A stretch of 64,000 nucleotides of DNA from an uncultured Lachnospiraceae bacterium (GCA_910583605.1 CAJTXN010000004.1:62001-126000); one strand, 5' to 3'; numbered from the stretch's first letter, positions 36,095 to 46,580 are shown. Numbers and translations are program-made. The notes: a model not told the origin generated them from the sequence alone.

Positions 36095-36186
36095 TTTACC
36101 TTCTGCTTACCCTGTCCCTATTAACACAATTATATCCCTTAGACTCCAAGCTTTGCGTCCTAATATTTCTATTAGTTTGCTAAACA
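36095..36186 (-). promoter_or_regulatory. c-di-GMP-I (GEMM) riboswitch aptamer upstream of the tad operon
   Basis: Read on the minus strand the leader has GCAAA, then a 6-bp P2 helix CTAATA/TATTAG closed by a GAAA tetraloop (36160-36175), then GACGCAAAGC (36150-36159), then GGAGTCTAAGG and, further on, ACAGGGTAAGC. These are the hallmark conserved blocks of the GEMM/c-di-GMP-I aptamer: the GNRA loop, the GACGCAAAGC ligand strand and the CUAAGG tetraloop receptor. The exact ends are estimated. Known members sense cyclic di-GMP. Coupled to the terminator at 36022-36052 it should control transcription of the pilus operon. The sign of control (on or off) cannot be told from sequence alone. Confidence 0.87.
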
Positions 36187-36193
36187 TATTTAT

Positions 36194-36223
36194 GTTTTAC
36201 CATAATTTTACATTTTTTGTCAA
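36194..36223 (-). promoter_or_regulatory. Promoter of the riboswitch/tad operon
   Basis: TTGACA (36218-36223), an 18-base spacer, TAAAAC (36194-36199) with an extended TGG before it, on the minus strand. The predicted start near 36187 coincides with the 5' side of the aptamer. The rest of the gap 36224-36356 is AT-rich, with no further structure seen. Confidence 0.65.
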
Positions 36224-36356
36224 TACGTTTTTTTATATTTTAGATTTTTTTATTAATCTTTGTAAAATATTACTAAATTTTTTATTTAAAAACAGATAAA
36301 TTCTTGTTAATAATTATATATGTGCAATTTTGGATTAACCAGGATACAATTGTATC

Positions 36357-36403
36357 AAAAAAAGACCCGTTCAGTAATTTTCATTACCAAACAGATCTTT
36401 TTT
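36357..36403 (-). terminator. Terminator of the ATP synthase operon
   Basis: A 15-bp stem (36364-36378 with 36383-36397) fully paired as minus-strand RNA with four or five G-U pairs, closed by a GAAA tetraloop and followed by seven T. It ends 8 bases from the atpC stop codon and insulates the atp operon from the tad promoter. Confidence 0.88.
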
Positions 36404-36411
36404 CAATCCTC

Positions 36412-36822
36412 TTACTTCAAAGCCTCAATCCGTGCCAACGACCTGCGGAGCGCTGCTTCCGCCCTGTCAATATTGACACCCTCGCCTTCTTCATTCAATC
36501 TTCTTTCTGCACGAATCCGGGCTTCTTCCGCACGATTCAAATCGATTTCCTCCGGCCACTCGGCCACTTCTGCCATAATCGTAACCTTGTTCTCCAGAAT
36601 CTCTGCAAACCCTGCATGAACAATTGCCTTTTTCGGCTCCGACTCTGACGGTTCATATATCTTTACCAGTCCGGGAACCAGGATCACGGTGAGGGGAATG
36701 TGTTTCTTATACACACCGATATCTCCTTCCCTGGTTCTCATTTCCACAAAAGATACCTGACCGTTATAAAATATGCGGTCCGGAGAAATGATTTCTAATT
36801 CAAATAACTTTTCATTATCCAT
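36412..36822 (-). CDS. atpC: F-type ATP synthase epsilon subunit
   Basis: 136 residues, usual length. It is part of the central stalk and inhibits ATP hydrolysis in the F1 head. The N-terminal beta-barrel (ELEIISPDRIFYNGQVSFVEMRT) and the C-terminal two-helix hairpin (EEARIRAERRLNEEGEG...RRSLARIEAL) are both present. The start is set at ATG 36822, 8 bases after AAAGGA; an upstream in-frame TTG overlaps the ribosome site. It is the last gene of the atp operon, followed by its terminator. Confidence 0.94.
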   Translation of the reverse strand: MDNEKLFELEIISPDRIFYNGQVSFVEMRTREGDIGVYKKHIPLTVILVPGLVKIYEPSESEPKKAIVHAGFAEILENKVTIMAEVAEWPEEIDLNRAEEARIRAERRLNEEGEGVNIDRAEAALRRSLARIEALK

Positions 36823-36862
36823 AGACAATATCCTTTCTGCCAAAGGGCATAAACGTTATTTC

Positions 36863-38290
<1,428 letters not shown>

Positions 38291-38332
38291 TTACTAAATT
38301 CTTTCATTCCGCCTGCATTTTATGCAGACATT

Positions 38333-39193
38333 TTAACTGATTGCCTCGGCGCCGGCTATGATCTCTGTCAGTTCCTGTGTGATAGAGCTCTGACGGGCCC
38401 TGTTATACATCAGTGACAGATTTGCGATCATCTCATCCGCATTGCTTGTTGCGGAATCCATGGCTGCCATTCTTGCGCCGTTTTCACTGGCTACAGCTTC
38501 TATCAATGCGCCGTATATCAAACTGCTGACATACTTCGGTACAATCATATCCAACGCCGTTTCCTCTGACGGTTCATAATTCATAAGCGTCATTTTCTCC
38601 TCTTTGGAAACCGATGTCTCATCAGCGGATATTGGAAGCAGCTTCAGCATGGTAGGCACATGACTCACGGTGTTCTTAAACTTCGTATAAGCTATATAGA
38701 GTTCACCGAATTCACCTTTTTCAAAATCCGACAAAATATGTTCCGCAATCTCCATCGCATCCCGATAAATCGGTTCATTGATCACATCGGAATAATCCGC
38801 CTTAATTTCGTAGCCGTTTCTTCCCAACGTCTCTCTGCCTTTACGTCCGATATTATAAATCACCGTCTGAGCCTTGGAAAAATTCTCATCCTTTGTCAGA
38901 AGCTTTGTAATATTATTGTTATAGCCTCCTGCAAGCCCCCGGTTGGCCGTTATGACAATAACTGCCTTCTTCTTACTTTCACCGGCCTTTAAAAACTTAT
39001 GGTCCAGATTTCCGGAACGGGCCAGTATAGAAGTAACCGTCTCATACATATGCTCAAAATACGGCTTTGCTTTTTCAGCACGAACCCTTGCTTTCTGCAA
39101 TTTAACAGTGGCAACCAGCTTCATGGCTTTTGTAATCTGTTCTGTACTCTGAATACTTATTTTACGTCTCTGAATATCTCTCATTGACGCCAT
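38333..39193 (-). CDS. atpG: F-type ATP synthase gamma subunit
   Basis: 286 residues, normal length. It forms the rotor shaft of F1. The N-terminal helix MASMRDIQRRKISIQSTEQITKAM and the C-terminal helix ending RQSSITQELTEIIAGAEA are the two conserved coiled-coil halves; ITANRGLAGGYN is the conserved mid motif. The start is set at the ATG 39193 with AGAAGGTGG upstream; earlier in-frame GTG codons overlap that site. Confidence 0.95.
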   Translation of the reverse strand: MASMRDIQRRKISIQSTEQITKAMKLVATVKLQKARVRAEKAKPYFEHMYETVTSILARSGNLDHKFLKAGESKKKAVIVITANRGLAGGYNNNITKLLTKDENFSKAQTVIYNIGRKGRETLGRNGYEIKADYSDVINEPIYRDAMEIAEHILSDFEKGEFGELYIAYTKFKNTVSHVPTMLKLLPISADETSVSKEEKMTLMNYEPSEETALDMIVPKYVSSLIYGALIEAVASENGARMAAMDSATSNADEMIANLSLMYNRARQSSITQELTEIIAGAEAIS

Positions 39194-39211
39194 GACATCC
39201 ACCACCTTCTG

Positions 39212-40714
39212 CTATTTATTTGCCTTACATTCTGTAATTGCTTTTATCAGCATATCTTCGGTTTCTGCTGTTAAATCCTTTGTTTCCCGGATACTCTGCG
39301 GAATTTCAGGATACTTGTTTGCAATATATTCAAATAAATTCTTTTCAAAATCAAGAATCCCACTGACCGGAATGTCCAGAAGATACTTCTTTGTAGCTGC
39401 ATAGATAATAATAACCTGATATTCAACAGGCATGGTATTATACTGATCCTGTTTCAGCACTTCCTTAATTCTTTCACCCTGGGCCAGCTTCTCCTTTGTG
39501 TCGTTATCCAACTCGGAACCGAACTGTGAAAACGCCGCCAGTTCACGGTACTGCGCCAGTTCCACACGAATCGGGGCTGCCAGTTTCTTTATTGCTTTAA
39601 TCTGCGCCGCACCACCTACACGGGATACGGAAAGACCCGCATTAACAGCCGGACGGAAACCTGCGTTAAACATTTCCGTTTCCAGATAAATCTGGCCGTC
39701 GGTAATGGAAATTACGTTGGTCGGTATATATGCCGATACGTCGCCTGCCTGGGTTTCAATAATCGGAAGGGCCGTTAAAGAACCGCCGCCCAGTTCATCC
39801 GATAATCTTGCTGCACGTTCCAGCAGTCTGGAGTGAAGATAGAATACATCGCCCGGGTATGCCTCACGGCCCGGCGGACGACGAAGCAACAGGGAAAGGG
39901 TACGGTATGCCGTAGCATGTTTACTCAGGTCATCATAGATAACCAGTACGTCTCCGCCATTTTCCATCCACTCTTCACCGATGGCACAGCCTGAATACGG
40001 TGCAATATACTGTAACGGAGCCAGTTCACTGGCAGTGGATACAACGATTGTCGTATATGCCATGGCGCCATGCTCCTCTAATGTCTTTACAATCTGGGCA
40101 ACCGTTGAAGCTTTCTGTCCTATGGCTACATAGATACAATTCACGCCCTGCCCCTTCTGATTGATGATCGTATCAATGGCAATTGCCGTCTTACCTGTCT
40201 GACGGTCGCCAATGATAAGCTCACGCTGTCCTCTTCCAATCGGAACCATGGCATCTATTGCCTTAATTCCCGTCTGAAGCGGGGTATCTACGGATTTTCT
40301 CGAAATAACACCTGAGGCCACCCGTTCAATCTTTCTGTATTTATCTGTATTAATCGGTCCCTTGCCGTCAATCGGCTGTCCCAAAGCATTTACAACACGG
40401 CCCAGCATGGCGTCGCCTACCGGCACCTCTACCACCCGGCCTGTTGATTTAACAGTATCACCTTCATTTATGTTCTTCTGGTCACCTAAGAGAACGGCAC
40501 CTACATTATCCTCTTCCAGGTTCAGTACCATACCGTACACCTCACCCGGGAATTCCAGAAGTTCACCTGCCATGGCATTTTCCAGTCCATGTACTCGGGC
40601 GATTCCGTCAGCTACCTGGATTACTGTACCGATGTTGGACACATCGAGTTCAGCCGAATATTTCTTAATCTGCTCTTTGATCACAGAGCTGATTTCTTCC
40701 GGTTTTAAATTCAT
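39212..40714 (-). CDS. atpA: F-type ATP synthase alpha subunit
   Basis: 500 residues. It is the non-catalytic nucleotide-binding subunit of F1. [15 protein letters not shown] (Walker A) near residue 170, and the signature [17 protein letters not shown] near 365. Full length. Gap of 35 bases from atpH and 18 to atpG. Confidence 0.97.
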   Translation of the reverse strand: MNLKPEEISSVIKEQIKKYSAELDVSNIGTVIQVADGIARVHGLENAMAGELLEFPGEVYGMVLNLEEDNVGAVLLGDQKNINEGDTVKSTGRVVEVPVGDAMLGRVVNALGQPIDGKGPINTDKYRKIERVASGVISRKSVDTPLQTGIKAIDAMVPIGRGQRELIIGDRQTGKTAIAIDTIINQKGQGVNCIYVAIGQKASTVAQIVKTLEEHGAMAYTTIVVSTASELAPLQYIAPYSGCAIGEEWMENGGDVLVIYDDLSKHATAYRTLSLLLRRPPGREAYPGDVFYLHSRLLERAARLSDELGGGSLTALPIIETQAGDVSAYIPTNVISITDGQIYLETEMFNAGFRPAVNAGLSVSRVGGAAQIKAIKKLAAPIRVELAQYRELAAFSQFGSELDNDTKEKLAQGERIKEVLKQDQYNTMPVEYQVIIIYAATKKYLLDIPVSGILDFEKNLFEYIANKYPEIPQSIRETKDLTAETEDMLIKAITECKANK

Positions 40715-40749
40715 GGAGCTAACCCACCTTCTTTCAGCAAAATTTCTTA

Positions 40750-41298
40750 TTACGCAAGCTGAATATCATACAAATCCTTTGCCAGTACGTTCAGCTTATG
40801 CTTTATACTATTATCGACAACTCTGTCTCCGATACGGATCACCAGGCCTCCGATCAAACTTTCATCCACGGTAAAAGTCATCTCAAATTCCTTATATTCC
40901 GTGGTTTCAAGCAGCTTTTTCTCTACTTCCGCCCTTTGAGTGTCATTTAATTCTTTTGCACTGGAAACATGTGCAACACCGATTTTTTTATGTTCTTTTA
41001 CCTGTGAAACAAAGTAATCCAGTATTCCGACAATATCATTCTGCCGCTCCTTCCTGACCACAAGGGTAAGAAATCCGACAAATTCATTTGATGCTCTGTC
41101 TTTAAAAATATTTTCCATTACGGAAATTTTTTCTTCTTTGTCTATCTTCGGGTGATTCAGTAGTTTAATAAGCTCACTGTTTTCAAGAAACACCTGTCTG
41201 ATAACCTCAGATTCTGCAAAGAACAGATCTAATTTATCTTCTTCCAGAGCAAGCTCAAACAATGCATCACCGTATGTCTTTGATACTAGCTTAGCCAT
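40750..41298 (-). CDS. atpH: F-type ATP synthase delta subunit
   Basis: 182 residues. It connects the peripheral stalk b subunits to the top of F1. The N-terminal helical bundle ([16 protein letters not shown]) and the C-terminal conserved segment [21 protein letters not shown] identify the OSCP/delta family. Its start overlaps the 3' end of atpF by 13 bases, which suggests translational coupling. Confidence 0.95.
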   Translation of the reverse strand: MAKLVSKTYGDALFELALEEDKLDLFFAESEVIRQVFLENSELIKLLNHPKIDKEEKISVMENIFKDRASNEFVGFLTLVVRKERQNDIVGILDYFVSQVKEHKKIGVAHVSSAKELNDTQRAEVEKKLLETTEYKEFEMTFTVDESLIGGLVIRIGDRVVDNSIKHKLNVLAKDLYDIQLA

Positions 41299-41801
41299 GT
41301 GTTATCACCTATCTCCTTTAATGTTTCCTCAACAAGTGCATCCTGTGTCTTATCGTCCACGGATACCGCTACTACCTTGCCCGCCATCAGAGTTGCCACT
41401 TTGATGATTTCTCTCTTGATATCATCGGCAGCCTTTTTCTTTTCCAGTTCTGCCTCTGATTTGGCATGAGCGATAATTCTGGCAGCTTCTTCCTTCGCCT
41501 CGCCTACGATTCTCTCTTCATTTTTAAGAGCCCGCTTCCGTGCGTCGCCAAGAATCTCTTCTGCCTCCTTCTGAATACCTTTCAGCTTATCCTCATACTC
41601 TTTCTTAAGAACTTCAGCATCATTTTTATCTGCAATGGCCTGATTCCTGTCATTTGTAATTCTCTCCTGACGCTTTTCCAGCATATTCTTTACCGGATTA
41701 AACATAAAATATGACAATGCCGTAAATAATACAAGCATATTCAGAGCTAACAATCCGGCATCAAATAATAACTGTGCATCAAGTCCAAATAGTCGTTCCA
41801 A
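41286..41801 (-). CDS. atpF: F-type ATP synthase b subunit
   Basis: 171 residues. An N-terminal membrane helix (about 14-34, AGLLALNMLVLFTALSYF) is followed by a long charged coiled-coil that forms the peripheral stalk. NPVKNMLEKRQERI is the conserved transition. The start codon is TTG (41801) with GGAGG 7 bases upstream. Overlaps atpH. Confidence 0.93.
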   Translation of the reverse strand: MERLFGLDAQLLFDAGLLALNMLVLFTALSYFMFNPVKNMLEKRQERITNDRNQAIADKNDAEVLKKEYEDKLKGIQKEAEEILGDARKRALKNEERIVGEAKEEAARIIAHAKSEAELEKKKAADDIKREIIKVATLMAGKVVAVSVDDKTQDALVEETLKEIGDNTWLS

Positions 41802-41874
41802 GGTTTCGCCTCCTTTCTGAGAATTTAAGATTTTTTAAGTACAATCGTAAATTATTCTTAATCAGGCTTACCTA

Positions 41875-42132
<258 letters not shown>

Positions 42133-42180
42133 TCAATCCCATGCCTTCTATTACTTTTATCCCGTAATATGCGCCAAAGA

Positions 42181-42235
42181 GTTTAAAGGAATAGATGCGC
42201 CGCATGGCTCCTTTTCAAAATATTTTCCTTTAAAC
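42181..42235 (-). other. Stem-loop in the atpB-atpE intergenic region
   Basis: Perfect 11-bp arms GTTTAAAGGAA/TTCCTTTAAAC (42181-42191 with 42225-42235) with an inner ATGCG/CGCAT dyad at about 42195-42205. There is no T tract. The 116-base gap before atpE is the longest within the atp genes, so the element may help to raise c-subunit synthesis relative to its neighbours. Confidence 0.55.
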
Positions 42236-42245
42236 CATAATAGTT

Positions 42246-43058
42246 TTAGTCGCCTGTTTTATCAGTAATATAAACCATCGTTAACATACAGATAACGTAT
42301 GCCTGTATACATCCGGAAAAAATATCAAAATAGATATGCAGTATCGAAGGCCATGCTACCGTAAACGGTTTTAATAAACCATAGATAAGACCCATAAGTA
42401 CTGTTCCGGACATTACATTACCGAAAAGACGAAGTGAAAGCGATAACGGTACTGCAAACTCACCAATGATATTAATCGGGAATAAAAACCAGACCGGCTG
42501 AAACAATGCTGTAAAATGTTTGCTTTTATTCTTCTTAATACCATTATAATGAATTAAGCAAAATGTAATGATACCCAGAGGTAATGTTACACCGTAGTCG
42601 GCAGTTGGTGGTCTCAGACCAAACAAGCCGGATATATTGCTTAACAATACGAACATAAAAAGCGCTGCAATATAATTGACAAACTTCCTTCCGTTCGTTC
42701 CCATAATGCCGCTTACCATATTGGATATAGCTTCGACGATCAGTTCAGCAATATTCTGTAAAGTTCCGGGAGTATCGGAAACTTCTGCTTTTTTAATCTT
42801 TCGGTTAACAATAATCGCAAAAAGAATTAAAGTTACTGTTACAATTAACAGACTTACATGTGTAGACGTAATATGAAGCGTCACACCGCCGATCTTAAAT
42901 TCCTTTAATAAGCTTATCATAAAGCTTCCGGCGCTCTTTTCTTCTTCCGCAGCCAATGTTCCCTGAGCAGCCGCTTCTGTTACGGTTTCCGCTGCTTTAC
43001 ACAAGAAACCTGCTCCCGTTCCGAGTCCACCAATGGTACTCAGAATTCCGTATCCCAC
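42246..43058 (-). CDS. atpB: F-type ATP synthase a subunit
   Basis: 270 residues. Ion-channel subunit of Fo, with about five or six membrane helices. The conserved stator Arg helix is visible as PLSLSLRLFGNVMSGTVLMGL near residue 205. The N-terminus has an extra Ala/Glu-rich segment before the first helix. The start is GTG (43058) with AAGGTGAG upstream, 4 bases after the subunit I-like gene. Confidence 0.94.
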   Translation of the reverse strand: MGYGILSTIGGLGTGAGFLCKAAETVTEAAAQGTLAAEEEKSAGSFMISLLKEFKIGGVTLHITSTHVSLLIVTVTLILFAIIVNRKIKKAEVSDTPGTLQNIAELIVEAISNMVSGIMGTNGRKFVNYIAALFMFVLLSNISGLFGLRPPTADYGVTLPLGIITFCLIHYNGIKKNKSKHFTALFQPVWFLFPINIIGEFAVPLSLSLRLFGNVMSGTVLMGLIYGLLKPFTVAWPSILHIYFDIFSGCIQAYVICMLTMVYITDKTGD

Positions 43059-43062
43059 ATTC

Positions 43063-43593
43063 TCACCTTCCTTTTCCTGTAGATTTTTTAGCTAAAACTT
43101 TATGAGTAAACGGCTGTAAATAAGCCGATACTTTCAATGCCATGATTCCTGCCAGTGCCGCAAGTATATTACAAAAGCCCGTGATTCCAATTACAATAAA
43201 TATAATAAAAATGACTGCAAACCGTATGGCTGTGGTTTTGCGGACATGGGTGTATGCCCCTCTTTCACCCATACACATGGCCTGTTCCAGTGAAACAGTC
43301 ATATGAAGCACCATGGCTGCAGATACTGCCACACCAATAAAAAATCCCAGACTGACTTCAATTTTAGCACTATTATGAACAAATGCAATAATCAAAATTT
43401 GCCCTAATATATAATAACATAAATTTCCAATTAAGAGTTCCCGGCAGGTAGAATTTTTTAATATTCCATGTCGAATTTTGACGATATTCTCAGTCTCCGT
43501 CTCTGTCTGAAGATTCCGGCTGTTCCTCTCTGTTTTCGTTTCCAACGGATTCTCCTCCTGCATTATCGTTTCCGGCAAACTGCCTTCCTTCAT
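43063..43593 (-). CDS. ATP synthase subunit I-like membrane protein
   Basis: 176 residues as drawn. The core (about 50-165) has four membrane helices with the spacing of AtpI/subunit I proteins, which assist assembly of the c ring or Mg2+ supply in other species. The first 35 or so residues are Glu/Thr/Asn-rich and overlap the end of the upstream AtpZ-like gene by 104 bases in another frame. No ribosome site precedes the ATG at 43593. A later non-canonical start or translational coupling is possible, so the N-terminus is uncertain. Confidence 0.72.
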   Translation of the reverse strand: MKEGSLPETIMQEENPLETKTERNSRNLQTETETENIVKIRHGILKNSTCRELLIGNLCYYILGQILIIAFVHNSAKIEVSLGFFIGVAVSAAMVLHMTVSLEQAMCMGERGAYTHVRKTTAIRFAVIFIIFIVIGITGFCNILAALAGIMALKVSAYLQPFTHKVLAKKSTGKGR

Positions 43594-43873
43594 TCCATTG
43601 TTTAACCGCTTCCTCTACCATCTTATGTTCCAGTTCCAGTTCCATCTGGTCTTCCGACTTTCGGTTGGCGCTCTTAGCCAGTGCATATGCATTTCTGCCT
43701 CCGGCCAGAATCCCCAGTATCAGCAGCGGCAAAGTCAGATAAGTGTGGTATTTTCCGTCTATAAATACGCCGACAGCCACACATGCAAATATCGGTACGA
43801 GCATATGAAAGCCTATTTGTGAAATCAATACAAAATTTGAATATGCTTCTCTTTTCAGCTTATTTTTTTTCAT
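43490..43873 (-). CDS. AtpZ/AtpI-family small membrane protein
   Basis: 127 residues. Two membrane helices (about 13-35 and 45-62, with VGVFIDGKYHT between and GGRNAYALAK after) match the AtpZ/AtpI family found at the start of Firmicute atp operons. The C-terminal tail is acidic and Gly/Asn-rich. It is the first of the atp set, 62 bases after the deaminase gene. It acts with the subunit I-like protein in ATP synthase assembly by analogy. Confidence 0.8.
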   Translation of the reverse strand: MKKNKLKREAYSNFVLISQIGFHMLVPIFACVAVGVFIDGKYHTYLTLPLLILGILAGGRNAYALAKSANRKSEDQMELELEHKMVEEAVKQWNEGRQFAGNDNAGGESVGNENREEQPESSDRDGD

Positions 43874-43935
43874 CTATATTTATGCCTGTCACAAACCTTT
43901 GTGATCCTGCTCCTTCCGATTTGTTTAATATGTTT

Positions 43936-44433
43936 CTAAAGAGAGATATTAACCTGTCTTCCTGTTTTTTCATATGGTATACATTTAACTCCTGCGGAAC
44001 CCAGCATTCGTTTTGAAGCCTGAACCGAAGGCGTACCGTCATATTTATCAGAATCATAAACCAATTCTTTAATCCCCGACTGAATAATGGCTTTGGCACA
44101 TTCATTACAGGGAAATAACGTAACGTATATCCGGCATCCTTCCAGACTTCCTCCCCGGTAATTCAGGATGGCATTTAACTCGCTGTGGGTGGAGTATAAA
44201 TACTTGCTGTTCAGTCCTTCCCCCTCCCTGTCCCAGGGAAATTCATCATCGGAACAGCCGTTTGGAAAACCGTTGTATCCCATGGATAAAATCTTGTTCT
44301 CATGGCTGACGATACAGGCTCCCACCTGAGTATTCGGGTCCTTGGAGCGCATTGCCGACAGATAGGCAACACCCATAAAATATTCATCCCAACTGATATA
44401 ATCTTCTCTTTTTCCGGTAAGCTGCATACTCAT
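43936..44433 (-). CDS. Cytidine/deoxycytidylate deaminase family protein (dCMP deaminase)
   Basis: 165 residues. Zinc site: HSELNAIL (His and catalytic Glu, in an HSE rather than HAE form) near residue 85 and PCNECAK near 112. DPNTQVGACIVS and GYNGFPNGCSDD are characteristic of dCMP deaminases/ComEB, which produce dUMP for thymidylate synthesis. The start is set at the ATG 44433, 7 bases after GGAGG; two earlier in-frame starts overlap that site. It sits between rpiB and the atp genes. Confidence 0.88.
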   Translation of the reverse strand: MSMQLTGKREDYISWDEYFMGVAYLSAMRSKDPNTQVGACIVSHENKILSMGYNGFPNGCSDDEFPWDREGEGLNSKYLYSTHSELNAILNYRGGSLEGCRIYVTLFPCNECAKAIIQSGIKELVYDSDKYDGTPSVQASKRMLGSAGVKCIPYEKTGRQVNISL

Positions 44434-44472
44434 TTCCATACCTCCGCATTTCACAGACCGGTCTGTAAATTT

Positions 44473-44901
44473 CTAATCTTCAATTTTACTGATTCTGTTT
44501 TTATGTCTCTCTTCACCGGAAAACTCCGTATCCAAAAAAGTATCTGTTATCTTTACGGCAAGTCCGGGACCCACAACCCGTCCTCCCATTGCCAGTATAT
44601 TGGCATCATTGTGAAGTCTTGTGGCTTCAGCCGTAAAACAGTCCGTACAGACTGCGGCACGGATTCCTTTGATTTTATTTGCAGCTATGGAAATGCCGAT
44701 GCCGGTTCCGCAGATCAGAATTCCTTTGTCTGCTTCACCCGATACGACTGCCTCTGCAACAGCTCTGGCATATTCCGGATAATCCACAGCCTCCGTACTG
44801 TTGCAGCCAAAATCTTTATATTCCAGTTTTCTTTCCTCTAAATGTCTGATAATCTCCGTCTTCAGTTCATAACCGCCATGGTCACAGCCGATTGCTATCA
44901 T
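44473..44901 (-). CDS. rpiB: Ribose 5-phosphate isomerase B
   Basis: 142 residues, normal for RpiB. It interconverts ribose 5-phosphate and ribulose 5-phosphate in the pentose phosphate pathway. Motifs: MIAIGCDHGGYELK at the N-terminus and GILICGTGIGISIAANK near residue 65 (with the catalytic Cys), then RLHNDANILAMGGR. The start is set at 44901, 6 bases after AGGAGG; an upstream in-frame start has no ribosome site. It is 19 bases after the phosphatase-like gene, the same pairing as ywlE-ywlF in Bacillus. Confidence 0.94.
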   Translation of the reverse strand: MIAIGCDHGGYELKTEIIRHLEERKLEYKDFGCNSTEAVDYPEYARAVAEAVVSGEADKGILICGTGIGISIAANKIKGIRAAVCTDCFTAEATRLHNDANILAMGGRVVGPGLAVKITDTFLDTEFSGEERHKNRISKIED

Positions 44902-44920
44902 AATGTTCCTCCTGAAATTT

Positions 44921-45397
44921 TTATTCCATATTTCCGCCATTATTTGGTGAATCCTGCTTTAATTTTCCGATTACAATATTTATCAGTTTTTCAAGATATT
45001 CAAAATTCTCTCCATATTCTATCAGTTCACCGCCATAGGCCGCTTCCACATCCACTGCGGACTCCGTATATTCTTTTATAGAGTACACATTCATGGCATT
45101 TTCAAATTCATCATATATGTTCTTCTTCAGTACATCGGTCATAACAAGGATCAGTACATCCTCACCGAAATCCTCACCGGTCAGCGGTGTTGAAGCTGCG
45201 TTTTCAATGGATATTCCCTTACTTTTTGCAATAGCCACTGCTTTGGGATTCGGCGGCTCTTTAAATAAAACCACAAGGCCCCTTGCCTCTGCTGTAATCG
45301 ACCGGTCCGTATTAACACTTTCAAATATTGCTGCTGCCCATAAGCTTCTGCATGTACCCCCGGTACTAACAAACAGTACCTTATTGTATCTGCTCAT
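44921..45397 (-). CDS. LMW protein-tyrosine/arginine phosphatase homologue without the catalytic cysteine
   Basis: 158 residues, size and position of YwlE-type low-molecular-weight phosphatases. The P-loop, normally VC.GNTCRS with the first Cys as nucleophile, reads VSTGGTCRS: the nucleophile codon is AGT (Ser) and Asn is Gly. The later Cys and Arg remain. The C-terminal DP(Y/F) general-acid motif is also not apparent. It is probably a non-catalytic relative or uses a different mechanism. The reading frame is intact and it keeps its usual neighbours (tsaC, rpiB), so it is not an obvious pseudogene. The start is at 45397 after AGAAAGG. Confidence 0.8.
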   Translation of the reverse strand: MSRYNKVLFVSTGGTCRSLWAAAIFESVNTDRSITAEARGLVVLFKEPPNPKAVAIAKSKGISIENAASTPLTGEDFGEDVLILVMTDVLKKNIYDEFENAMNVYSIKEYTESAVDVEAAYGGELIEYGENFEYLEKLINIVIGKLKQDSPNNGGNME

Positions 45398-45435
45398 GTT
45401 TAACACCTTTCTACATCCGCCTTATGAACTTATCA

Positions 45436-46509
45436 TCATGTAACAATCTCAACCTGGTATCCTGCCGCCTTGAGCATACGGTTCATAATGGCCTGTCCAA
45501 ATTCGTCATCCGTAAAAGTTTCACCAAAAATATAATCAACCTTCTTATTATCAAACTCTCTTAATACTCTGTATAAATTCCGTGAAATAGTGATATCATT
45601 TTTCCGTGTTCCAACGGAAACCACATCTCCTGCCTGATATTTATCCACCGTCTCGTCACAGACTATAACGCCGACTTTATATCCCTGACATATCTTTTCC
45701 TCTGCCAGTCTGTTAATATAAGCGGCCACCTTATCGGCTTCACCGCTGAACATTGTAAAATCCGCTTTCGGCGCATAATGCTTATATTTCATACCCGGCG
45801 CCCTGGGAATCACATCGGGACTTACCGGTTCCGTAACGGCTTTGTCAACGGCTACCGGCCCTATGACCCGTTCCAGTTTTTCTTTTGTTATATAGCCCGG
45901 CCGGAGAATCATGGGCGGTTCACAGGTTACATCTATTATGGTAGATTCTATTCCGATTCCCACGGTTCCACCATCTATTATCATATCTATCCTGCCGTTT
46001 AAGTCTTCATATACATGAGAGGCGTTGGTAGGGCTTGGCCTCCCGGATGTATTGGCGCTGGGCGCCGCTACCGGCAGTCCCGATACACGTATCAGCTCCA
46101 ATGCAATTTTATGTTCCGGCATTCTCACGGCTACCGTGTCCAGTCCGCCTGTTGTTCCCCGGGGAACAACATCACTTTTTCGAAATATAATCGTTAACGG
46201 GCCGGGCCAGAATGCTTTCATAAGCGCCTTTGCCTTTTCGGGCACGGTCTGTACTATCGGAGCCAGCTGTGTCTCGTCTGCAATATGAACGATCAGCGGA
46301 TTATCGGAAGGCCTGCCTTTTGCCGCATATATTTTTCCGGATGCTTCCTCATGTAACGCATCTGCACCCAGTCCGTATACTGTTTCCGTGGGAAATGCCA
46401 CCAGTCCTCCTGCCCGCAGTATCGATGCCGCCTCTTCTATGATTGAGCGATCCGTATGATTTTCATCTGTTTTTCTGACGATAGTTGCGATTCTAAGATT
46501 TTCTTCCAT
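45436..46509 (-). CDS. tsaC: L-threonylcarbamoyladenylate synthase (Sua5/YwlC type)
   Basis: About 357 residues. It forms threonylcarbamoyl-AMP from threonine, bicarbonate and ATP for the t6A37 modification of tRNAs. PTETVYGLG, the AKGRPSDNPL loop, PSANTSGRPSPT and SGLPVAAPSA mark the YrdC-like domain (about 15-205). The rest is the Sua5 C-terminal domain (ending AGYQVEIVT). The start is drawn at a Met (46509) with a weak GGGT site; a Met eight codons earlier (46533) has none but sits only about 12 bases after the predicted transcript start. It opens the tsaC...atp gene run. Confidence 0.9.
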   Translation of the reverse strand: MEENLRIATIVRKTDENHTDRSIIEEAASILRAGGLVAFPTETVYGLGADALHEEASGKIYAAKGRPSDNPLIVHIADETQLAPIVQTVPEKAKALMKAFWPGPLTIIFRKSDVVPRGTTGGLDTVAVRMPEHKIALELIRVSGLPVAAPSANTSGRPSPTNASHVYEDLNGRIDMIIDGGTVGIGIESTIIDVTCEPPMILRPGYITKEKLERVIGPVAVDKAVTEPVSPDVIPRAPGMKYKHYAPKADFTMFSGEADKVAAYINRLAEEKICQGYKVGVIVCDETVDKYQAGDVVSVGTRKNDITISRNLYRVLREFDNKKVDYIFGETFTDDEFGQAIMNRMLKAAGYQVEIVT

Positions 46510-46551
46510 TTTGATACCCGTTAATCTATACATTTTACTAAATATTGAAAT

Positions 46552-46580
46552 ATTATACCACTTTTCTCCAAAATTGAAAA
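46552..46580 (-). promoter_or_regulatory. Promoter of tsaC and possibly the downstream run
   Basis: TTTTCA (46575-46580), a 17-base spacer and TATAAT (46552-46557) on the minus strand. The next genes as far as atpC show no comparable gap, so this may feed the whole tsaC-atp run. Confidence 0.5.
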
